A stretch of 64,000 bases of DNA from Chloroflexota bacterium (GTDB taxonomy: Bacteria > Chloroflexota > Anaerolineae > Anaerolineales > Villigracilaceae). The position numbers were made by a program, and so were the translations under genes. How positions within the stretch are numbered: position 1 is the stretch's first letter; the number at the start of each line of letters is the position of its first letter. Shown here piece after piece: positions 1-6,796 of this stretch. The DNA is taken from the NCBI GenBank assembly GCA_016866215.1, contig VGNE01000002.1:1-64000 (forward strand), written 5' to 3'. The notes below the pieces were generated by a model. That model worked only from the letters and a program-made list of their open reading frames with translations, was not told where the DNA came from and did not search any database.

Positions 1-396
1 ACCGTCAAAAACCCAAATCTTATCTTCTGTATCCTTGAATGTTATGGTTTGACCGTTTATTTCAAGCGTTTCTGGGTTTACAGTAAACTCCTGCCCATTG
101 TGGGTAAAAGTCATTGTGCCGTCTGGGTAAACTAATATATCTGGAACAATCGTCATACCCTGCTCGGTTTGCATTTCAATTTGTCCATCGGCGTTTAGGG
201 TGTAAGTCTCCCCGCCTGCGGCGATTTGGGATTGAAGTTCAGCGAACTGCGGGTGCAGGGTCGGCGTGGGGATGGGGGTCGCCGTAGGAGGTGAGGAAGT
301 GACGGTCACTTGTGCGGAGTGAGTGACAATCGCTTGCGGCTGTTGAACAGAACAAGCGGCAAGGAAACCAAAAAGGAATATGGAAATCTTTTTCAT
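1..396 (-). CDS. Putative lipoprotein, 3' end outside the window
   Basis: The reading frame is open from an ATG at 396 to the left edge, so only the N-terminal 132 residues are visible. It begins with a short lipoprotein signal peptide (MKKISIFLFGFLAAC) whose lipobox LAAC predicts lipidation at Cys15 and export. A Thr/Pro-rich linker follows (residues about 30-45), then a region of short beta-type repeats of the kind xADGxIEM / YPDGTMTF / TFKDTED. A purine-rich Shine-Dalgarno (GGGAGG type) lies about 7 bases upstream. No enzymatic family is recognised. It is the last gene of a minus-strand run beginning at the cupin gene, 34 bases upstream. Confidence 0.7.
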   Translation of the reverse strand, partial: MKKISIFLFGFLAACSVQQPQAIVTHSAQVTVTSSPPTATPIPTPTLHPQFAELQSQIAAGGETYTLNADGQIEMQTEQGMTIVPDILVYPDGTMTFTHNGQEFTVNPETLEINGQTITFKDTEDKIWVFDG

Positions 397-429
397 AACA
401 ACCTCCCAAAACTTAATACCTGATCAATC

Positions 430-795
430 TTAACAGGCAGATTCATCCACAATCGTAATTTTATCCTCCTTGTTGGGAATAATGCACAAGAACTCAAATG
501 GTTCTGCGCCTGTATTTTCATACGAATGGATCGCGCCTTCGGGGATGAAAATAACGTCCCCCGCTTTGACTTGATACGCCTCATCGCCAATCGTTATGGC
601 CGCCTCGCCCTGCAGGACATATTGCTCATGTTCCACCGTGTTGGTGTGACGCGGCATCCCGCCGCCGGGCAGCATGGAGAATTTTCGCAGGGCAAAATTC
701 GGCCCTTCCTGTGATGAGATCAACACTTGAATGGTCGTGTCTTTCCCCGCGGCGACGTTTTTGGCTTTGACTACATTTGAATGTTTTATGGTCAT
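430..795 (-). CDS. Cupin-domain protein
   Basis: A 121-residue single-domain cupin. The first metal-binding motif is seen around residues 50-66 (PRHTNTVEHEQYVLQGEA, with the paired His and Glu). The second is around residues 80-95 (GDVIFIPEGAIHSYENTG, with the conserved Pro and His). Such small cupins bind a divalent metal and act as isomerases, dioxygenases or ligand-binding proteins; the substrate cannot be deduced here. The length is normal for a stand-alone conserved-barrel cupin. Upstream lies the RelE/antitoxin pair and downstream the partial lipoprotein, all on the same strand, with no obvious functional link. Confidence 0.8.
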   Translation of the reverse strand: MTIKHSNVVKAKNVAAGKDTTIQVLISSQEGPNFALRKFSMLPGGGMPRHTNTVEHEQYVLQGEAAITIGDEAYQVKAGDVIFIPEGAIHSYENTGAEPFEFLCIIPNKEDKITIVDESAC

Positions 796-833
796 TGGTT
801 ACCTCTCTACTGTTCGCAGGTCATATTTCATGC

Positions 834-1094
834 TCATCTGTAAACATCCCTTCGATGACGAACACGGATAATTTCAATAATCAATTTGTTTTCGATGATT
901 TCGTAAATGACACGATAATCCCCAACGCGGATGCGATAACTACGTTCCGAACCAACCATTTTCTTGACCCCTGACGGATATGGGTCATTGGATAAATCAG
1001 CAACTGCCGCGATAATCCTTGTGATCATTTGGCGCGGCAGTTTTTGCAATTCCTTATAAGCAGAGCCCTTCCATTCAACCCGATAGGAAACCAT
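834..1094 (-). CDS. RelE/ParE-family toxin (type II toxin-antitoxin)
   Basis: An 86-residue protein with the RelE-fold signature: YRVEWKGSAYKELQKLP at the N-terminus, then RYRVGDYR-type core (SYRIRVGDYRVIYEI, residues about 50-64) and a C-terminal HRRDVY. RelE-family members are ribosome-dependent mRNA interferases, and the C-terminal His-Arg-x-Asp-x-Tyr pattern fits that subgroup. The gene overlaps the preceding antitoxin gene by 20 bases, which supports translational coupling and a genuine module. Length and basic character are typical of the family. Confidence 0.85.
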   Translation of the reverse strand: MVSYRVEWKGSAYKELQKLPRQMITRIIAAVADLSNDPYPSGVKKMVGSERSYRIRVGDYRVIYEIIENKLIIEIIRVRHRRDVYR

Positions 1095-1281
1095 CGTGCT
1101 TTAACCTTTCCATTACTTCTTCAAAAGGAATGGTTGGCTCTTCACGCCGTTCAGCCATCACAGCAAGGTCTTCCAAATCCTCCAGGAGTTCTTCGAATTC
1201 TTCAATGGGAAGAATAACAGCGGTCTTTTTGCCGTTTTCATCAGTGATAAACTGCGCTTGAAAATTTTGAATTTCAATCAT
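1075..1281 (-). CDS. Phd/YefM-like antitoxin partner of the RelE toxin
   Basis: A 68-residue acidic protein directly upstream of and overlapping the RelE-type toxin gene. Residues about 8-35 (QFITDENGKKTAVILPIEEF) match the beta-strand core of Phd/YefM-type antitoxins. The C-terminal half is strongly acidic and probably wraps the toxin. By family knowledge such antitoxins neutralise the toxin and repress their own operon. The frame overlap with the toxin and the opposite charge of the two products support the pairing. The antitoxin-first order is the usual one for relBE-like modules. Confidence 0.78.
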   Translation of the reverse strand: MIEIQNFQAQFITDENGKKTAVILPIEEFEELLEDLEDLAVMAERREEPTIPFEEVMERLKHDGFLSG

Positions 1282-1302
1282 TTTGTCTCACTTTCATTGG
1301 CA

Positions 1303-1935
1303 TTATAACCCATGCTGGATTGCAATGACTGCCGCTTGCGTTCTATCAGAGACATTTAACTTTTCAAGAATTGCACTGACATGGTTGCGAACTGTCCCCT
1401 CGGATAAATGTAATTGAGCCGCGATCTCGGCATTATTGATGCCTTTCGCAATTAAGCGAAGCACATCCAGTTCACGCCCGGTGAGTTTGTCAGTCAAGAT
1501 GGATGTGGGTTGGGTTTGTTTACTGGCAACCTGATTGAGTAATTTGCCCGCGATGGCAGGGTCAACAAAGGATTTGCCTTCCATTGTCCCGCGGATGGCT
1601 TCGACAATTTTTTGGCGTGAGGTGTCTTTGAGCAAATAACCAGATGCGCCCGCGCGGATGGCGTCGAAGACCCATTCATCGTCGTCGTAGGTGGTAAGGA
1701 CAAGGATTTTAATGTTGGGGAATTTTGCGCGGATCTCGCGCGTGGCTTCGATGCCGTTCATGATCGGCATTTTCAAATCCATCAAAATTAAATCGGGTTG
1801 TTTTTGCGCCGCAAGTTCCACGGCTTCCGCGCCATCTTGCGCAAGGCCGACGACTTGAAAATCCTTCTCAAGGTTGAGAAGCATTTCAAGTCCGTCACGG
1901 ATCACAGCCTGGTCGTCACAGAGGAGGATTTTCAC
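1303..1935 (-). CDS. NarL/FixJ-family response regulator
   Basis: A 210-residue two-domain regulator. The receiver domain (residues 1-120) has the acidic pair Asp7/Asp8, the phosphoacceptor Asp53 in the context LILMDLKMP, and a conserved Thr/Lys further on. The C-terminal LuxR-type helix-turn-helix (about 145-210) contains LTGRELDVLRLIAKGINNAEI and a recognition helix ending TVRNHVSAILEKL. It is expected to be phosphorylated by the histidine kinase at 2740-4107 and to bind DNA as a dimer. The kinase and regulator genes are on the same strand but are separated by a toxin-antitoxin pair. A palindromic candidate binding site lies upstream of the kinase. Confidence 0.93.
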   Translation of the reverse strand: MKILLCDDQAVIRDGLEMLLNLEKDFQVVGLAQDGAEAVELAAQKQPDLILMDLKMPIMNGIEATREIRAKFPNIKILVLTTYDDDEWVFDAIRAGASGYLLKDTSRQKIVEAIRGTMEGKSFVDPAIAGKLLNQVASKQTQPTSILTDKLTGRELDVLRLIAKGINNAEIAAQLHLSEGTVRNHVSAILEKLNVSDRTQAAVIAIQHGL

Positions 1936-1938
1936 GAT

Positions 1939-2409
1939 TTAGCGAGAAGGTGATTTAATTCCACGCGTCGCCAATGTTTTTCGCGCGGGCGGCAAAAACT
2001 TCTTTGAAGCGGGATAGGCGCGGCGGACATTCTTTTGCCTGGCTAAATCTTTTCGCGGTTCTTGCAGCAAGACTTCATAGGGAATCCCCAATCCCTTGTT
2101 CAGGGCGCGGATCATCGCCAAACTTAATGGGCGTTTGTGGTTTAGTACCTCGGACACTTTGCCCTGGCTGCCGATATATGAGATGAGGTCTTTGCGGGTT
2201 AATCCCTGTTGTTCCATGCGAAACTTGACGGCTTCCACAGGGTCAGGCATTCCAATGGGAAAAAGTTCCTTTTCATAGACTTCGATCAGCACGGCAAATA
2301 ATTCCAGTTCCTCCTCCTCTGGAGTTCCCGCGCGGGCATTCATTAATGTTTCGAGGTGAGCTAAAGCCATTTCATAATCAACTTTTGTTTTCAGAGTTTT
2401 GGGTTTCAT
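1939..2409 (-). CDS. higA: HigA-type antitoxin (HTH domain)
   Basis: A 156-residue protein. Residues 1-65 form an acidic helical N-terminal region. Residues 65-110 are an XRE-type helix-turn-helix (RMEQQGLTRKDLISYIGSQ, then KVSEVLNHKRPLSLAMIRAL). The C-terminal 35 residues are Arg/Lys rich. This layout is that of the long HigA family antitoxins (COG5499). The gene overlaps the upstream toxin gene by 4 bases and ends 3 bases before the response regulator gene, so the pair is embedded in the two-component operon. It probably represses its own promoter and neutralises the toxin. Confidence 0.85.
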   Translation of the reverse strand: MKPKTLKTKVDYEMALAHLETLMNARAGTPEEEELELFAVLIEVYEKELFPIGMPDPVEAVKFRMEQQGLTRKDLISYIGSQGKVSEVLNHKRPLSLAMIRALNKGLGIPYEVLLQEPRKDLARQKNVRRAYPASKKFLPPARKTLATRGIKSPSR

Positions 2410-2699
2410 ATTTTCTCCGCGTCTATCCTGTCATATTCCTTGTGTGTGCCTGCAAATCGAATATAGACGACCTGCGTGTTATAGTGAATTTGGACGATCA
2501 AACGATAACGATTCCCTTTTATATTGAATACCACGCGATTGTTGTTCAGAAAGTCAGCCGTGCTGTAACGGGCCTTAATATCGCCTGGAGTTTTCCACTG
2601 GGCATGTTCGGCTTCCTTGAACCACGCTTTCAGCGCATCTTCCGAATCTTTGTGCTTCTCCCAGAACCGGGACAATCTCTGCCTTGTAATAACGCGCAT
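2406..2699 (-). CDS. higB: HigB-type mRNA interferase toxin
   Basis: A 97-residue protein of the HigB family. It starts MRVITRQRLSRFWEKHKDSE, has the conserved WKTPGDIKARY block (residues about 37-47), the VVFNIKGNRYRLIV core (residues 55-69) and the terminal VYIRFAGTHKEYDRID motif. HigB toxins cleave translated mRNA at the ribosome. The toxin gene precedes the antitoxin gene, the usual order for hig modules, with a 4-base ATGA overlap. It lies 40 bases downstream of the histidine kinase gene on the same strand. Confidence 0.88.
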   Translation of the reverse strand: MRVITRQRLSRFWEKHKDSEDALKAWFKEAEHAQWKTPGDIKARYSTADFLNNNRVVFNIKGNRYRLIVQIHYNTQVVYIRFAGTHKEYDRIDAEKI

Positions 2700-2739
2700 A
2701 TCCCATTTTATCCCATTTTGGGAAATTTACAAGAAACAC

Positions 2740-4107
2740 TCATATCGTCAACACAACCTTCGTGCCTTTTCCTTTTTCACCCTTCGACACGGCTTCGCCA
2801 ATCAGGACAGGGCTTTCAATTTTCAATTTGCCGCCTGCGAGTTCAGCGCGTTCGCGCATACCGATCAAGCCAAAGTGTCCCGACGAAGCGTCAGATTTCA
2901 TGTCAAAACCGATACCATCATCTTGAATGATGAGCGTGGTGTGACTGTTGCTTTCCAAACGCACGCTGAAATTTTTCGCGCGCGAGTGATTGACAATATT
3001 TTCGATGGCTTCCTGCGCGATGCGATAGATGGTCTGCTCCACGTCCGGGCTGAGGGAGGGCATGGGATTTTTAAGATCAAGTGTCAGATTAAGATGGAAG
3101 CGTGCCGCGGCGGATTCAGCGGCGCGTTGGATGGCGAGTCCGAGTCCCATATCTTCCAGCGCGCTGGAGCGCAAGGCTTTGAGCGCGCGGCGGGTTTCAT
3201 CCACACCGATATGAGTCGACTCTAAAGACTTATCAATGAAGTCGCGGGTCTTGTTTGAGTCAATATCAAAGTAAGCCTTGGCGGTTTCTAGCGAGACAGA
3301 GATGGCGGTGAGGGAATGAGCAAGCGTGTCGTGCAGTTCGCGCGCGAGACGATTGCGTTCGCGGCTCACCGTGAGCTGCTCCAGCGTGGAAGCATAGTGC
3401 GTGAGGTTGGCATTCGCCTCGCGCAGCGACTCTCGCTGTTCACGCAGACGCGCAACAAGCAGACTGATGAACACACCCACAGCAATAAAGCTGATCGTGC
3501 GAATAATGGCGATGAAAATAAAAACAAAAATATTGCGCGATTCCGGGGATATAAAATAAATGAGACCCAACTCCAAACCCGTGGTGGCGATGCTATAAAA
3601 AATAACATGGGGCAATTCATATTCCCATGCTACAAGCGCAAGCGCAACAAATAACACAGGCAATTGACGAAGCGCCATCCCCTCGGCATTTGCCAGCGGA
3701 CCATTTGGGAATCGCGGCGTGACCAGCACGTTGATAAAAATGGGCGCGGTTGAAATGGTTAAAAGGAGCAAGGGGTAAAAGGCGCGGCCTAATTTATTTT
3801 GTATCCAATTCCAATGAGTGAAGACAAGAAAGATAAATGCAACCAACCCGTTCGCGATGTAAAAAAGATACACTGGCACAAGCGGGATTCCTGGCGGATT
3901 TGGGTTCGGTTGATTTGGCGGAAGTTGGGGATTGAGAGGCGGCAAAGGCTGGCCCGGCAGGATTTGCGGCAAGGGCACATTTTGCAGGATGGGAAGCCGC
4001 ACCTGTGTGTACAGAACAAAATCCATCACGGCCATTGCGAGCAGGAAACTGATCCAGATCCAGGCGGCGATGCGGAGAATGCGAGTCGAGTCATTCGAGG
4101 AGGTCAT
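2740..4107 (-). CDS. NarL-type sensor histidine kinase
   Basis: A 455-residue membrane kinase. One N-terminal membrane helix (about 10-33) is followed by a proline-rich external loop (about 43-76), then five or so further helices up to residue 220. The HisKA_3 dimerisation domain contains the phosphoacceptor His259 (RNRLARELHDTLAHSLT). The HATPase domain ends with GHFGLIGMRERAELAGG (residues about 410-426). It should phosphorylate the response regulator at 1303-1935. The sensing input is unknown. No Shine-Dalgarno is visible before the ATG; a TAATAT -10-like box lies 6 bases upstream, so the transcript may be leaderless. Confidence 0.92.
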   Translation of the reverse strand: MTSSNDSTRILRIAAWIWISFLLAMAVMDFVLYTQVRLPILQNVPLPQILPGQPLPPLNPQLPPNQPNPNPPGIPLVPVYLFYIANGLVAFIFLVFTHWNWIQNKLGRAFYPLLLLTISTAPIFINVLVTPRFPNGPLANAEGMALRQLPVLFVALALVAWEYELPHVIFYSIATTGLELGLIYFISPESRNIFVFIFIAIIRTISFIAVGVFISLLVARLREQRESLREANANLTHYASTLEQLTVSRERNRLARELHDTLAHSLTAISVSLETAKAYFDIDSNKTRDFIDKSLESTHIGVDETRRALKALRSSALEDMGLGLAIQRAAESAAARFHLNLTLDLKNPMPSLSPDVEQTIYRIAQEAIENIVNHSRAKNFSVRLESNSHTTLIIQDDGIGFDMKSDASSGHFGLIGMRERAELAGGKLKIESPVLIGEAVSKGEKGKGTKVVLTI

Positions 4108-4151
4108 GAATTTATATTATCACAAACACAATTGTGGAGATTATGTGTGCT

Positions 4152-4189
4152 GTCATGTTTTATCCACATGACCCATGACAGGTGTCATG
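4152..4189. promoter_or_regulatory. Cluster of CATGACA/TGTCATG half-sites upstream of the kinase
   Basis: A perfect inverted repeat, CATGACA-GG-TGTCATG, lies at 4174-4189. Two further half-sites, GTCATG (4152-4157) and CATGAC (4167-4172), are next to it. The cluster is 45-82 bases upstream of the histidine kinase start. A closely similar palindrome occurs at 6671-6686. The position suggests autoregulation by the NarL-type regulator of this operon; that link is inferred. Confidence 0.55.
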
Positions 4190-4309
4190 CACTTGGATGA
4201 GAAGATGCACGGGTTTATAAAGCAAGTGGTGACTGGCTTCACTCTCGGTTTTTGGCGGGAGAATATAAACTATGGGTAAAGAAAGACGAAGGAAGAAAGA
4301 TAGAAACTC

Positions 4310-4429
4310 TGGTGGTCGAGTAGCCTCGAATGCACTTTGAGGGGCGTATCAAGACCACCCATGACAAGTAAACATTCAATGGGTGGTCTCGATACAGGCT
4401 GGAAGAACACCAGCCTTACTCGACCATCG
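4310..4429. repeat. Palindromic doublet repeat, copy A
   Basis: A 120-bp element of two inverted halves. The outer arms are GGTGGTCGAGTAG (4311-4323) and TACTCGACCA (4417-4426). The inner arms are GTATCAAGACCACCC (4346-4360) and GGGTGGTCTCGATAC (4381-4395). The same architecture occurs at 39032-39156 and 40867-40991. It resembles REP-doublet or MITE-like elements. It fills most of the gap between the divergent kinase and glycosyltransferase genes. Confidence 0.75.
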
Positions 4430-4458
4430 GTACTGACAACAAAAAAGGAAAAAATAAA

Positions 4459-6600
4459 ATGACAGCAACCCTTCCCTCTCAACCCTCGTTCTTGAAGAAA
4501 AATCTATTCCTCGGCATTACGCCAGCGATCCTGCTGGTGATCGTCATCATGGCATTCACGTTTGGACTGCACATGTACAACATCGAGTCCATTGGCAACG
4601 CGAACGCGTATTACACCGCCGCGGTTGAGTCCATGCTCAAATCGTGGAGTAATTTCTTCTTCGTTGCGGCTGAGCCTGGCGGTTCGGTCACAGTGGATAA
4701 GCCCCCGCTGGGATTGTGGATCGAAGCGGTCTTTGCGTATTTTCTCGGCGTGAGCGGCTTCACTGTTTCACTGCCCAACATCCTCGCGGGAGTTTTTGGA
4801 ATTCCATTGCTTTACATCATGGTCAAAAAATACATGGGCGAACTCGCAGGTCTTGTTGCCGCTTTTGTCATGGCGATCACACCCGTCTTCGTTGCCACCA
4901 ATCGCAACAACACCATGGACGGAATGCTCGTCTTCTTCCTGCTTATGGCGGCGTGGGCATTTATCCAAGCTACTGAGTCAGGAAAATTACACTGGCTTTT
5001 GCTCGGCGCATTTATCGTCGGTCTCGGCTTCAACATCAAAATGATGCAAGCCTTTCTGCCGCTCCCCGCTTTTTACGCGTTGTATTTCTTCGGCTCAAAA
5101 GAAGGCTGGCTTCGTAAAATTGTCAACCTCGGCATCGCCACTGTTTTGCTCGTCGCCGTTTCGCTTTCATGGGCAGTCGTTGTGGATTTGGTTCCCGCAG
5201 ACCAACGCCCATACATTGGCTCAAGCGGCGACAACACGGTCATGGGATTGATCTTCGGACATAACGGGATTTCACGACTCGAAGGCGGTGGCGGCCCAGG
5301 TGGGGGCAGGCCACAAAATGGAACGCCTCCCTCCGCGCCTCAGGCTGGTACAAATCCCAATCAGGGGATTCAGCCTCAAGATGGTCCTCGTCAAGGTCCT
5401 CCACAAGAGGCACTCGATGCTTGTGCCAATTCCACGCAAGGCAACACCTGTTCTTTCACATTGCCAAACGGCAACGCGATTAATGGCTCCTGCGTCACGC
5501 CGCCCAATTCAAGTCAACTGGCTTGCGCGCCGCAAGGGATGATTCCGCAAAATGGGCAAGTCCCTAATGGCGGTCCGGATGGTCAAGGTCCGAACGGTCA
5601 AGGCGGTGGAGCGCCATTCAGTCAGGAGACTGGCTCACCCGGCGTGTTCCGTTTCTTTACTCAACCTTTATCCAAGCAAATGTCCTGGTTGCTGCCCTTC
5701 GCTTTGGTCAGTGTTTTGCTTGTGCTTTTTGGCTCTCGCGTTCAACTGCCGATTGAATCAGGCGTTCACAAAGCCCTCGTCCTCTGGGGCGGATGGCTGC
5801 TGACTTGTGTGGTGTTCTTCAGCATGGTCTCTGGCATCTTCCATTCGTATTACGCCATCATGCTGGCTCCCGCGCTGGGCGCAATGGTTGGAATTGGCTT
5901 CGCCCAGTTATGGTCATGGGGCAAAGATAAAAAATGGATTGGCATTGTGCTGATCGCGGCTGCTGCAATCACGCTTGCCTTCCAGGTTTTCGCATCCTAT
6001 CAATATAATGAGCGATCGTGGTGGATGCTTGGGGCTGGGATCCTCTTCATGGTTGGAGCCCTCTCAATGGTCGTAATGAAGCGCACGGCGTACCTCACGA
6101 TCCTCGCCTCGATGTTGATCATCCCCATGTATTGGACAGTGATGACCGTGGCGTCCGATCAAAATATCAATTTGCCCACTGCGTATTCAGGCGGCAATCA
6201 GCAAGTGGCGCAAGTCGGTGATGATCGCGCCCGCCTGGATGGCGGTGGTTCTAATGTCAATGAAGAATTACTCGCCTACCTTTCCGCAAACACACAGGAT
6301 GTGGAATATCTCGCGGCGGTTCCATCCTCACAACAAGGCTCACAACTAGTCATCGCCGGCGGACGCCCCGTGCTTTACATGGGCGGCTTCGGCGGACAGG
6401 ATGATGTGGTCAGCGCGGAAGATCTGGCCGCGATGGTTGCGAATGGCGAACTGCGTTATGTGTTGTACGGCGGAGAGCGCGGCAACAAAGAGGAGATTGC
6501 CAGTTGGTTGAAAACATCCTGCTCGGTGGTGCTGGATTACAGCCAGACAAGTGCTGGAAATCAACGCGATCAAGGAATGGCACTTTATATGTGCAAGTAA
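4459..6600 (+). CDS. GT-C glycosyltransferase, family 39 (ArnT/YkcB-like)
   Basis: A 713-residue polytopic protein of the dolichyl-phosphate-mannose/ArnT superfamily. These enzymes transfer a sugar from a polyprenyl-phosphate donor to an acceptor on the outer membrane face. Conserved features are the loop VTVDKPPLGLWIEAVFAY (about 76-93), NNTMDGMLVFFLLMAAW (about 150-166) and roughly a dozen membrane helices. Between helices, residues about 275-392 form a Gly/Pro/Gln-rich low-complexity insert. It carries four cysteines in a module that recurs at the C-terminus of the next gene's product. The last 130 residues are soluble and probably external. Acceptor and sugar are unknown. Confidence 0.88.
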   Translation: MTATLPSQPSFLKKNLFLGITPAILLVIVIMAFTFGLHMYNIESIGNANAYYTAAVESMLKSWSNFFFVAAEPGGSVTVDKPPLGLWIEAVFAYFLGVSGFTVSLPNILAGVFGIPLLYIMVKKYMGELAGLVAAFVMAITPVFVATNRNNTMDGMLVFFLLMAAWAFIQATESGKLHWLLLGAFIVGLGFNIKMMQAFLPLPAFYALYFFGSKEGWLRKIVNLGIATVLLVAVSLSWAVVVDLVPADQRPYIGSSGDNTVMGLIFGHNGISRLEGGGGPGGGRPQNGTPPSAPQAGTNPNQGIQPQDGPRQGPPQEALDACANSTQGNTCSFTLPNGNAINGSCVTPPNSSQLACAPQGMIPQNGQVPNGGPDGQGPNGQGGGAPFSQETGSPGVFRFFTQPLSKQMSWLLPFALVSVLLVLFGSRVQLPIESGVHKALVLWGGWLLTCVVFFSMVSGIFHSYYAIMLAPALGAMVGIGFAQLWSWGKDKKWIGIVLIAAAAITLAFQVFASYQYNERSWWMLGAGILFMVGALSMVVMKRTAYLTILASMLIIPMYWTVMTVASDQNINLPTAYSGGNQQVAQVGDDRARLDGGGSNVNEELLAYLSANTQDVEYLAAVPSSQQGSQLVIAGGRPVLYMGGFGGQDDVVSAEDLAAMVANGELRYVLYGGERGNKEEIASWLKTSCSVVLDYSQTSAGNQRDQGMALYMCK

Positions 6601-6604
6601 TTGT

Positions 6605-6664
6605 CCATCATCAAGATGATGGACTCCAGAATAAAACTCCCGCAGCGTAGCCTACGGGAGTTTT
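6605..6664 (+). terminator. Rho-independent terminator with an adjacent palindrome
   Basis: Just after the glycosyltransferase stop, CCATCATC and GATGATGG (6605-6622) form an 8-bp stem with a 2-base loop. A second inverted repeat, AAAACTCCCG (6633-6642) with CGGGAGTTTT (6655-6664), ends in a T run. The second hairpin is a standard intrinsic terminator. Confidence 0.8.
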
Positions 6665-6670
6665 TGTATC

Positions 6671-6686
6671 CATGACGCCTGTCATG
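6671..6686. promoter_or_regulatory. CATGACG-CC-TGTCATG palindrome
   Basis: A 16-bp inverted repeat, extended to 18 bp by flanking C and G, 110 bases upstream of the DUF1566 lipoprotein gene. It has the same half-site and the same 2-base spacing as the palindrome upstream of the histidine kinase (4174-4189). It is a candidate site for the same regulator. No experimental link is implied. Confidence 0.5.
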
Positions 6687-6796
6687 GAAGGTCGTGCACA
6701 ATCGCATGGGGTTTCAATAATTTCGATGATTTCACGCACTCATTACATTCTTTTTACATCCGTACAATGAAGGCATCATTACACAAGGAGAAAAGA

